Shown here: positions 13,497 through 23,061 of the stretch, one piece after another
How the letters are laid out: each line of letters starts with the position of its first letter
Position numbering within the stretch: the stretch's first letter is position 1
Assembly (NCBI GenBank): GCA_028554645.1
Contig: JAQOOI010000017.1
Location: forward strand, 248,001 to 312,000
Length of the DNA stretch: 64,000 bases
DNA from: Omphalotus guepiniiformis
Lineage: Eukaryota; Basidiomycota; Agaricomycetes; Agaricales; Omphalotaceae
Direction: 5' to 3'
Translations under genes and position numbers: made by a program
Notes under the pieces: generated by a model
The model's database searches: none
What the model was told of the DNA's origin: nothing
Seen by the model: only the letters and a program-made list of their open reading frames with translations

Positions 13497-13958
13497 TCAC
13501 AACAAAGCCAGCGTCAAATCACCATGCACCCTAGCCTTAAGCTCCACCGCTACATCCAAATTCAAATCCAACCTCAACTTAATAACATGATCGTCCTCCG
13601 GCTCAAAAGTATCAGGAAAATCATCATAACCCATGAGTGGTTTGTCTGCTTTAACCATCTTTCCTGGGTTATCTCCCCAAGGCCAGTCGTCGACGCCTGG
13701 TAGACCGCCGTCATCACGGCGAGCTACCGTGTTTGCGTTCTCCTGCTCCTCTTTCTCCTGAGGTGTATCGAGATTATCGGGTGGTTCGTGAGTGTACCCT
13801 TGCGGCGCATGTTTCGCTTTGCCTTTCCCACCCCGCCGACGTTGATGTCGGGGTTTGTTGGATGAAGTGGAGGCGTCGCGGTCTTCAGTGGAGGATGCGG
13901 AGAGGGCGCGGGGAGTACGACTACGTCCTCGTCTGTGTTGTGTTTGAGATTGAGACAT
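13497..13958 (-). CDS. Small disordered protein with conserved C-terminal tail (copy 1)
   Basis: Single-exon gene of 153 residues with an ATG start at 13958. Residues 1-120 are low-complexity, rich in Ser, Arg, Gln and Glu, with basic clusters (HQRRRGGKGKAK). The last ~28 residues form a charged, hydrophobic-alternating segment, KLRLDLNLDVAVELKARV followed by HGDLTLALL and the stop. The same tail, with one substitution over 27 residues, ends the protein at 19478-19960, and both share a GLPGV[DN] motif upstream. The alternating pattern suggests a single amphipathic beta or helical element. Function is unknown and no signal peptide or membrane span is seen. The small conserved tail, not the variable body, appears to be what is selected. 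Confidence 0.75.
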   Translation of the reverse strand: MSQSQTQHRRGRSRTPRALSASSTEDRDASTSSNKPRHQRRRGGKGKAKHAPQGYTHEPPDNLDTPQEKEEQENANTVARRDDGGLPGVDDWPWGDNPGKMVKADKPLMGYDDFPDTFEPEDDHVIKLRLDLNLDVAVELKARVHGDLTLALL

Positions 13959-14377
13959 AGTGAGTAGTCACACTCTCTCTGGGGATCGAGTGAGCAGGAA
14001 GGAAACTTGGAAGTACTCACCAGATATTTTACTTTTCAAATCGGATAGTTCTAAGTTATGACGTGGAGTGATATCATCTCTTGTGAAAGGCGGAAAGATG
14101 GGAAAGTTGGAGACCCTTCAAATATGTACATAAGTATCCAGGTACATAACACAGAGGGAGCCAGGGGCTCCAATGATACACTGACAGTGGTATGATGGTG
14201 GTACGAATTACAAAAACAAATGATGCCGCGACGGCATGCGTTGAGCTTGAAGCGGAAATTAAACCTAATTCTCACTTGCGATCCACTCACCACCGGTACC
14301 TATATCCTTTCATCTATTCCCGTAATATCCTTTCCTTAGTGCTCGAACACAGCCTACGTACCCAAACTCAACACGCC

Positions 14378-14581
14378 ATGAACCCACCACCCGAAATCGA
14401 AGATTCACCGGAAAACAAGGCAGTGAGTACGGACTTAAGTATCAGCGCTCGACATATTTAGTTGAAACATGTTCATAAAGACACCGAAGAGGCATTTGGC
14501 GGTCCGAGGAGTTCCAAGAGCTGTGCGTTTGCATTGAGCTGCATGATTGTGCTGTTTTTACTCATCTCCGTTGATACATAG
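14378..14581 (+). CDS. Candidate tiny tail-anchored protein
   Basis: Tentative two-exon model (14378-14422 and 14492-14581, intron 14423-14491 with GTGAGT donor) giving 44 residues. It starts MNPPPEIEDSPENKA and ends with a hydrophobic stretch (ALSCMIVLFLLISVDT) that could anchor it in a membrane. Nothing outside the sequence supports it. It could equally be a chance frame or the first exons of a longer gene. Confidence 0.2.
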
Positions 14582-15235
14582 GATTTCGTTCCGTTTTTTT
14601 GCCATTCTATCTCTATCGACAATGATGATATACGTGAACGACACGAGGCTATCGCCTCCAGAGGCTGAACTGAATGTGTCTTGCGCGGTACAACAAGTTC
14701 TTTCCGATTGGTCAAAATTCGGCGCGTCTCCTACCTCCACTCGCGAGTATACAGTACCTGAAGTCAGCGCCCCAGAATCGAATGCGAGCAGATGCGAGCC
14801 CCTTCCGAAAATACTTGGCGTGCGCTTATATACAATGACCCCATCAAGATCCCTGCAATCCAGGTGATTTGTATGATTGACTTGTACAGCTTATGATACA
14901 TCGCATGCGTTGATGTAGATCACACACCGGCGGCATCGCTTCGTTGTATGATGAAGACTGAAAAAATATTATGGTCGCACAGAACGAGAAAAGAACAAGG
15001 AGACTCGGTATGCATGCGTTGATCTGCGTTTGTTATTTAGGGTATGTATCAGTCGTTCCTCAGGCCTCCAGGTTCTCAAGGTTGATTTCATTCCAGCGAG
15101 CGAGGGGGTACTCTCCGAGCCCATACGAGGTTTTCTGTCTATCCTTCGCTCTCCCCCCTTCAACCATTCAATTTCGAGTTGTGAAAATACCCTAGTTGGC
15201 CGCGTTGTCTCAATCAGGAACGGTGCAATTCTGCG

Positions 15236-16916
15236 ATGAAACGATCCACGTTAGCGGTGGTAGCAAATGAAGGTGCTGGTAGTGAGGGGTTTAATGCTGG
15301 GCAATGGCAGTCGCAGTCTTGGGGAAGTGGGTACGTGACCTGACTCAATCATGTATTTTAAAAAAAGTCTAATGCTCGCCATATTTTATTGGGTACTACA
15401 AATCAGCAATGGCCTTCCTTTTCCTACCGGGTACGTTGTTTGTTGTTTTGCTCATTCATCTGACCGGATAGATCACTCATGATTCATTGGCACTGTATAG
15501 GTTTAGTGGTATGCCGGATTGGTCTATCCCGGAACAAAGTAGTTCAAGTTCATCGTCGGATTCCTCAACGTTGTGAGTATTACTCGTCGTTCTACTACCG
15601 GAAACGTATTTATACCGGTTTCAGTGATTCCACACGCTCCTCAAGTTCAGATAGGTTCGTAGTTCCTAAAAGTTGTTGTTCTTCACGGCCAAAAGTCACT
15701 CAAATCTCATACCCATAGTTCAACATCATCCCTTGCCCTTGCCCTTACCGCCGCACCGCCGAGTCAAACAAGCCAATTGCAAAGTACCACCGCTACGTCA
15801 ACAACAACACGAAACTCAAACCCCGGATCCAGCGTCTCAGCAGCTGCGTCGATCGCGAATCAAAAACCAGAAAACCTAGCGATTATCATAGGCAGCGTTA
15901 TTGGAGCAGTAACAGCTTTGCTAGTGTTGTTTTTATTGCTGCTAGTATGTTGCATGCGTTATCGACGACGTAGGAATCGTGCGCAAGCACAAGCTGGTGG
16001 CGCTAGTCACGATAGGGACGACTCCGAGTCCTCACAAGCGAATTCTCAGAGAGAGGCCGAGAGTAGTACAGGAAGGAGGTTCCTACCGTCGTTCTTTTTC
16101 CTGAGTTCGCGGTGGCAGGATGGTACGAGTAGACCGCCTCCCCCTCCCCCTCCGCAGAATACGAATACTGGCAATCGAGGCCGGGTAACGCCTTACGATC
16201 TTAAACTTCCACTTCCTTCCGGCTCCGGAATGACAGAGTCAGATTCGGATGTGAGTTCGGGTGAACTTGCCGACTCTAGACGACGTGGTGGTCGAGGGAT
16301 ATCGATAACGCCTTATCGACTTAAACATGTGGTTTGGGAGGGGTGGGGTCCTACGGTTCCGAGGGACCCAAGGGGTGATTCTGGAACGTGGGAGAACTTG
16401 AACCGGGGTGAGAAACAACGACGTATGAGTTCGTCGAGAGCGGCGGTGGGGAGGGAGGAAGATGATTCGAATTTGGGGAATCTTCCGGTGATTCGAGTTA
16501 ACACACCTCTATCAAATCCGACCTCGGATTCGAATTCAACTGATTCAGGATCGGGAGTAACATCTCCTTCACCACACAATTCCGATTCCTCATCACACGA
16601 TCCGAATCGTCCGACACACTCGCAGTCGCAATCGCAGTCGCAGTCGCACTCGCAGCTTACGCCCCAGGAACCGAGTACTAACACTAATACGATCGTACTT
16701 TCACCTCAGGAAAACCAAAACCTGATCGAATGTCTTGTTGGACGGATTAGAGAGTTGGAGTTGACAACGTTGAACGTTAACGTTAACCGGGATCCGCATG
16801 AGCTTGATCATGAGTGGGGGTTGGACCTGGAGCCTCCTCCGGGGTATTTTGATTCTGGACTCGGGGTGTATCGGGTTGAGGGGGAGGGTGAGGGTGTGGG
16901 CGGAGGCGGAGGGTAG
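15236..16916 (+). CDS. Single-pass membrane protein, Ser-rich ectodomain, long cytoplasmic tail
   Basis: The exons that join in phase are 15236-15330 (start uncertain), 15407-15430, 15501-15572, 15625-15654 and 15719-16916. The extracellular part is rich in Ser/Thr (SSSSSSDSSTFDSTRSSSS), as in O-mannosylated surface sensors. A clear transmembrane span follows (IIIGSVIGAVTALLVLFLLLLVCC), then a basic stop-transfer sequence (RYRRRRNR). The ~300-residue tail is disordered, holds a repeated TPYxLK motif (twice, VTPYDLK and ITPYRLK) and an SQ-repeat run, and ends in Glu/Gly-rich sequence. The layout resembles Mid2/SKG6-like fungal membrane proteins, though no enzymatic domain is seen. The upstream exon(s), including any signal peptide, were not resolved, so the real start may lie before 15236. 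Confidence 0.65.
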
Positions 16917-17291
16917 GAGAGTAAGGTTTAGAGATGGTGATGAAGGTTGTGGAGGGGTTTGACAAGAGGTGGGGTGGACCCCTAGGCCTGGCTTTTTGTT
17001 GTACTGGATATAGTATATTATCAACCGTATGCCCAGTTTGATCCAAGAGGATGAAATCGTATGTAGGCGGTGGTTAACAGTGTGGTTGCGAGAGGCACTG
17101 GTGATGTTCTGTTCTTTGAACTGGCCGCTCCAATGCACTAAGGATCAATGATCTTCATTCGAAAACAATTTATCATCAAAGCAAGGAGTGATTAAGTAGG
17201 TATGTAGAAGATACTGTCAAGCAATCATCGACATCGTTCAAACCCCCAAAAACCCTGCTGCAACACAGCACGCTAGATAACCACCAACTTC

Positions 17292-17926
17292 TTAGTTGCT
17301 GATAGCAATAGGAGCAGAAGTTCCTCCAATCTCCACAAGCCCATCATTAGGATAAGTAATGAAAGCCCAAATCAACCAATCATGAGCAGCTGGGACGCCA
17401 TTGAGGAATGAAGTCACATCGGGGACCTACGTTTACGAGTCGTCAGCACAAGTCCGAGTAGTCAGCGGAAGAAAACTCGGGTGGGGGTGAACGCACAGTA
17501 GTATCCAAAACAAGCGTCTTCTGCCCATCCGCATAATCATTCCTAGATAAAAGCAAAAAAGGCGTAGCCCGATCTGAGAGTTGACCTTGGAGGTATATAT
17601 CGACGTTTTGAGGTGTGAAACGAGCGAGGGTTGAGTTGTATGTTATGGTTATTGGCTGTTCGAGTCCAACGTCCGGCGAAAGGTTGATATGAAAGAAAGA
17701 GTATTCTTGTAAGCCACTGTACTGGGGAGGAGGGGGGGAGACTGTACTGTACCTGATTAACAGTAACGTTTGAAGGAGAAACATTGACTGTTCCGAATCT
17801 TAGGGCTTCTTGACGTTTAGACAGGTTACCAGCTTCGGCAGCCTGAGCTGGGCCCGCGGAGACAGAGGTCGTGGTCAAGGTTAAGCCAGCGGTGGCGAAG
17901 GCGAGTAAGGTAGAGAAGAAACGCAT
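17292..17926 (-). CDS. Small secreted protein of unknown function
   Basis: Begins with a strong signal peptide (MRFFSTLLAFATAGLTLTTT, cleavage near SVSAGPA) followed by a possible KR processing site (LSKRQ). Exons 17926-17753, 17721-17497 and 17426-17292 join in phase 0 to 177 residues. The mature part has beta-type segments, including a stretch around ITITYNSTLARFTPQNVDIY and a C-terminal block around WLIWAFITYPNDGLVEIG. I recall similar unnamed secreted proteins in mushroom genomes. The first intron would be only 31 nt. An alternative donor 15 nt upstream gives 46 nt and the same frame, so that junction is uncertain. No cysteines suggest a disulfide knot. A TATAAAA lies about 190 nt upstream. 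Confidence 0.7.
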
Positions 17927-19477
17927 TGGTTGTGGTTTGACTGGGTGACTGGATAAGAATGGAGAATGGTATGAGGGTAAAAAAAGAGTGGTAGGGTAGG
18001 ATGGGAACGTACGAGTTGGATGAGGATATTAAGTAGGAGTTATTTGAACTTGAAAGAACGATGAAAGTTTAAAGGAACTGAAGAGGCTTGGGGATGTTTG
18101 GGTTACAGAGAGAGGTCTTTTATACCGTACGACCCTTCTCCGAGTCCTACGACACACGAGATCCAGGTTGCCAACACGGTGGGCCTTCATGTCCGTAGTA
18201 CTGCATCGTAGCGTAGTCGTAGCGTAGCGTACATAGATGATAGTCAATCGATTAATCAATGCAGTCTTCAAGACGCCGCGCACGAGCTGGCAGTAGCAGT
18301 GGTGCCAAGCCTGCTGGTACAATCTCTTCTTCGCGAATTCATGTAAATCACATTTACATTTACATTGTATTGAATCTGTGAGTCATGTCGGTGGATACTA
18401 TAACGCCGTTCGTAACCTACATAAATGAATGGGAGGTTTATGAGTCGCGTATGATACTTACAAGTTACTACCATAGAATACCCATGGTCCATTGACTCGG
18501 ATATCGAGAGAGACGTACGATCCTGATTCCTGGGCAAGGCGGTATTACTCGCAATGTTTTTACGGCGAAAGTTAGCCGCCGCTCTTCATAAGGCTATGAC
18601 GGATACGGAAAAACATACAGGAATTACCAGGAAGCGTTGTTCGAGGATCTCAGTGGAATACAATTGCTCGCGAGTCGGTGGAAGATCATTATCAAGACAC
18701 AGCGCACGTGGCGATGATCAAATAGAGGATTACGTTGTACAGGCGGCGTTTTGCCTACGTCTTCGCAAATGACTCTAGAGTCTCAGCTCTATAATCGACA
18801 AATGTTCCTACTTCTCCAGCTTCAAGCTCTCATAATACCATGTCAATATTATACCTCTGGAAGGTCCCGGTCATACGAAACGTGAACGTGAACCCAGCCT
18901 CATCAATATCGTGGCGCTTTACGAGTTTACGACCGACGCTGAAGACTTTGTTCATGTATATGTAGGTTGCTAGTGAGTTTGATAGTGATTGCATATCTGA
19001 TTCTTGTATTAACATGCCCTGAATCGGATGACCCCTGGCTACTGGCTACTGGTACCTAACATCAACGAACAACTCCAACGAAATGTCAAAAAGGCGCCGC
19101 AGAGCTCCCAAGCCATCCGACATGAGCTCCCCTAGCATCAAAGCCACAAATGTCAAGTAATTCATATCATTCATATCGATGTCGAATTGGATGATGAAGG
19201 GAAACCAAGGTAATGATATCATTACTCCCCGCCTCTTATGTTACTATCGTATCAAATGTCAGAGAAAAACGTCATAATAGAAGAACCAGCGGGATGGGAA
19301 GATATATAAATTCAAGCAACACTGAAAACAGACTTGGAAATCCTCCTCTCGATACTCGGTCGAGCCACAGTCAAGTCAACATTAGATCTACCGTCTTGCA
19401 CACACGCAACAAACGCAATCGCAATCGCCTTATAAATTTTACCTCGACGAAAACACCACAATCGATACCCCTACAAC
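17927..19477. other. Intergenic, with promoters of the flanking genes
   Basis: A TATAAAA on the minus strand at 18120-18126 serves the secreted-protein gene. A TATAAAT on the plus strand at 19431-19437 lies 41 nt before the ATG at 19478. Between them I see only short frames with no family resemblance. Confidence 0.5.
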
Positions 19478-19960
19478 ATGCCTACACCTTCCCCATCTCC
19501 TGCCCCTGCCCCTGCCCGTGCCCCTAGTACTGCCGCTTCGCGCTCACCTTCCGCAGGTCCTTCACAATCACGTCAGCGCCAGCGCCAGCGTAACAACACC
19601 AACACCAACAAAAGTCAATCCCGCCCACCAAACACTACCGCCAGCTCAAGCGACGCAGGTTCTATACCTCCAGCCTCTCGCAACCGTCGTCGTCGCGGCG
19701 GGGATTCGAACCAAAACCGCTCCAGGGGAGGAGGAGGGTTACCCGGTGTGAACGAAGTAGCTGATACAGCTACGGGTGCAGTGGGTAGTGCTGCTGATAC
19801 TGTTGGTGGGGTCGTTGGTGGGGTTGCAGGTGGTGGTGGGGGTGGGGGAGTAGTTGGAGGAGGGGATAAACCGTTGAAGTTGAGGTTGGATTTGAATTTG
19901 GATGTTGCTGTTGAGTTGAAGGCGAGGGTGCATGGGGATTTGACACTTTCGCTTTTGTGA
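19478..19960 (+). CDS. Small disordered protein with conserved C-terminal tail (copy 2)
   Basis: Single-exon gene of 160 residues. The body is disordered, with Pro/Ala repeats (PSPSPAPAPARAP), an Arg/Asn/Gln stretch, and a Gly/Val-rich segment. It ends in the same tail as the protein at 13497-13958 (KLRLDLNLDVAVELKARV, then HGDLTLSLL). The two copies differ in length and sequence before the tail but both carry GLPGV[DN]. At the DNA level the tail has several synonymous changes, for example GAGCTTAAGGCT against GAGTTGAAGGCG, so protein-level constraint rather than recent copying explains the match. A TATAAAT lies at 19431. Role unknown. Confidence 0.75.
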   Translation: MPTPSPSPAPAPARAPSTAASRSPSAGPSQSRQRQRQRNNTNTNKSQSRPPNTTASSSDAGSIPPASRNRRRRGGDSNQNRSRGGGGLPGVNEVADTATGAVGSAADTVGGVVGGVAGGGGGGGVVGGGDKPLKLRLDLNLDVAVELKARVHGDLTLSLL

Positions 19961-20626
19961 GTGAGCTTTCTTTTCTTTATCTTGGATTTTGAGTGCTGAT
20001 GTGTTGGCTTGTCGTAGGCGATGAAGGGGGTTTAAATTACGACCCGTGCAAGATTTCGGTTTACGGCTATAAGTCTTTGTGAGTGACGATTTTGATTGAG
20101 GAACTTTCAGTTAGTTTTGAGGATGACTTACTTGTGCGACACAGATCTCTTCAAAAAGTCTTAATGTACGACACCTATGTAGTCTCCAGCTCTTCTCTTT
20201 TGACTGCGGCCCTTGATATCGATGTCTCCCTTGACGATAATGGGGCCATGGACAACTTGAATTTGTGTACTTGCTCTAACTTTACTATAAAGTTGTAGTA
20301 TTTTCCCTTCTAATGATTCTTGACGATGCAATTCGTGGATGGCCATAAGAGTGAGAAGGGAGTCGAGGTGTTCACGCGTGAGAAACTAACATATTTCCTT
20401 TTCTTCGAGTCCCTTGACCACTGTCGACTCGCATGACAGAACGAACACGAGACGACTATACCTTTCAGCGTTCAGGCCTCCTCGGGCCCAGGTCTAGACG
20501 GCTTTTCGTCTGTATACGATAATTAATATCAATGAAGTACAATATTCTCAAAATCTAAACACGCCAGCGTCCAACGCCCTCCGAGTCATCCACCCTTTCC
20601 CCCGATTCACTAGTAGTGATCGAGGC

Positions 20627-21291
20627 TCACAGAACAATAGCAAGCCCACCCATCAAAGAACCTATGACTGTGCCAACAAAGCCAAGATAAAATGCACCAG
20701 CTGCCGGTGAGAGATAAAACAATCCTTCACCCGCCGCACGATTCGTTAACGATGATGTCGCACTACTACTAGCACTGCTTGCAGGCGTAGTAGACTCGGA
20801 ACTAGAACTCGAACTCGTACCCGGATCTAGCTCAGAAGTGATCTGGTTTACATCCTGAACGAGAGTCGAGATAATATCGATAATACTAGTCTCGAGTTGA
20901 CCGTTAGGTTCAGTGATAACTTGTGTTACTGTCCGAGTCAAGGTCACGGTGGTTAGAGTCTGATGTGTTGGTGTTGGTTCTACCGCGCGTCCGTCGTTTC
21001 GTCAGGAAAATATGAGTGTGTGAGTACATTCAAGCAATATGTCAAGTACTAAGTAGTACTCACCCGGATCCTCAGGTTTAGGTTCAGGTTCAGGTTCAGG
21101 TTCTCCGGGACTGGCTGGCTTTGCAGCCGGCGGAGACTCGGGATTTGGACTCGTCGGAGGCTCGTTGATGGGTTCAGAGGGTTCAACGGGTTCAATTGCG
21201 GGTATAGCTTGTACTGCCGTCATGAGTACAGCTAATGAGATGTAGATGAGGATTACTAGAAGTCACGGTGGTGGTGGAACTTCAAGTTCAT
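20627..21291 (-). CDS. Pro/Ser-rich surface protein, signal peptide disrupted
   Basis: Paralogue of the gene at 62962-63715. Two exons are supported, ending 21064 and running 20979-20627. The mature part is Pro/Glu repeats (PSEPINEPPTSPNPESPP, EPEPEPEPKPEDP), then a Thr/Val segment (VTLTRTVTQVITEPNGQLET), a Ser-rich spacer and a hydrophobic end (FVGTVIGSLMGGLAIVL) typical of a GPI-anchor signal or C-terminal membrane span. The ATG matching the paralogue's start is at 21289-21291, but relative to the paralogue 17 extra bases at 21258-21274 shift the frame inside the signal peptide. The downstream frame is only reachable from an internal ATG at 21223, giving 170 residues without a full signal peptide. 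A TATAAAA lies at 21431-21437. Either a new pseudogene or a protein with altered targeting. Confidence 0.65.
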
Positions 21292-21925
21292 ATTTGGTTT
21301 AACGCCCGCTGTGAGTCGGAGAGTGTCTCGGTAAAGAACAGTTATTATGTCGGCGAAGGAGTTCGCACTGTGACTCGGAGACTGGTAGAAGGATGGAAAG
21401 TGAGGAAGGGTTACAGGGTATAGATTGGTATTTTATACCCGTGCAGCGGTGAGTTCAAGGTTCCGATATCTCAGGGTGTTAGTGAGCCTCTAGCGCTCTA
21501 GTAGTCATCTTGTTAGGCTGGACACTCTTTATCAAACCATCCGGGCGCCCAGCGGCGGGATATCATAACTTCGATCAAACTTTGAATAGGAATTCAAGTC
21601 AAAACACTGGTAAGTATATATTGTCACTGTTGGAAGGTCAATATGGGTTCATAATAATTCAATCATCCGAGTCATACCTATGTACTTACATACGTACTTC
21701 CAGTTCTCGAATTTCAACGAGGCCGAGCGCTCATGCTCACAGCACAGACAGCAGATTGGGCCTGGGTACGGTACTTTGACATGGCAAGGCTGTCCTTGAG
21801 CGCTTAAGTCTTCATCAGATTCATAGAAAACATCAAGTACACGGAATTTCACTGCCTCGCTGGCTCCTCCAGGCTCCCGCCCTCTCCTCCCATACGCATC
21901 ACCCACACTACCCTCCCAATCAACT

Positions 21926-22515
21926 TCAAATGAACAAACTCCTAACAGCAAGCACCCCCGCAACCCACCCAAGGATTCTCGCATACAACGGAACCTCCTC
22001 CCGACCACCTCTTGCTCCCTGCGATTGATACGAAGAAAAGGTAGAATTTCGAGGTACGTAGGGGCCGTATTGGTTGCTTTGCCAGGATGATGCTCCGGAT
22101 CCTATATACATAAATAATGTGAACCCAAAGATATGTAGTCAGCCAATATCACCCCCAGGAATGAGGACGCACCTTTTTTAACACCCTCCCTACGAAACCC
22201 AAAGAGATACAAGAAAAGCTGCATAGATTTCTTCAAAGGCCAAAAAGGCAATGTGAATATGATTGGGTATTTCCAGAGGAGTAGACCACAGATGAAGAAC
22301 CAGAATCGGTCGTTGGTCGCTGTGAGTAAGCCTCCCAGTCAGAGTCAAAGTCAGACGCGAACGTGCGCCACGCAGGCAGGTTCCGAGTCGAGGATGAAGC
22401 TTTGAAGGCTGGACGTACCCCAGGTATCAAGCACCGTCAAGATATGAGAAAAAACGTGTTTGAGGGAAGTCCATGAAGGTACATTGATGGTTATACAAAA
22501 TGTCCGTGGTGCCAT
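21926..22515 (-). CDS. Small membrane protein of unknown function
   Basis: Three exons join in phase (22515-22419, 22319-22173, 22101-21926) to 139 residues. A hydrophobic, aromatic-rich segment (FWFFICGLLLWKYPIIFTL) is followed by a second (MQLFLYLFGF), then a hydrophilic Ser/Gln/Tyr stretch, then a C-terminal hydrophobic segment (ARILGWVAGVLAVRSLFI). This suggests two or three membrane spans. No family is recognised. A TATAAAA lies at 22593-22599, about 80 nt before the ATG, and supports the chosen start. Confidence 0.6.
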
Positions 22516-23061
22516 TTTTTTTGTTGTTGGGAAGTTACTTGTGGGGCTGGTGAGCCGGGAGAAAAGGACGAAGAGAAGGGGTGCCGGTGGGGTTTTATAG
22601 TGGCAGCTCTTCGTGACGTTTACGTTTGGCTTTGAGTTCTGTGCGATAAAAAAAACCCTGTGAACGTTCTACTTCTAGATCAGTACCACGATGTATGTAA
22701 TTACGTGTGGACAAGCGCTCAAGAAGCAACGAAAAAGATGAAGAAACCAACCTTCTTCAAGTTCAATTCATTCTTAACATGGCCGGCCCACTTGAAAGAC
22801 ATTCAACGTAGGGTACGTACGAGTCATATCGCCTCTCGGTGCTCACAGAAGCACTGCGTGAATCGGTAAGAGACGAGATCCTTTTCATAATCTTTCTTGG
22901 ACGAGTCTGGAGAGCAGATCATGAGAGCAGGGTCGAAGTGCACGTACGTCGTAGTCTAAGTCACAGCGACGCAGGTCACATCACATGACCGCATCATCCG
23001 CGCCTAACAAAATTTCCCCTCCCCTCCTCCCCTCCTCCATCCACTCCACAGTGGTCCTCCG

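Noticed and set aside
20083..20346. Overlapping ~60-70 codon frames on both strands
   Set aside because: Neither has a recognisable motif or splice partner, and they exclude each other.
21256..21266. 11-nt GT...AG segment as an intron
   Set aside because: It restores frame arithmetically, but an 11-nt spliceosomal intron is implausible.
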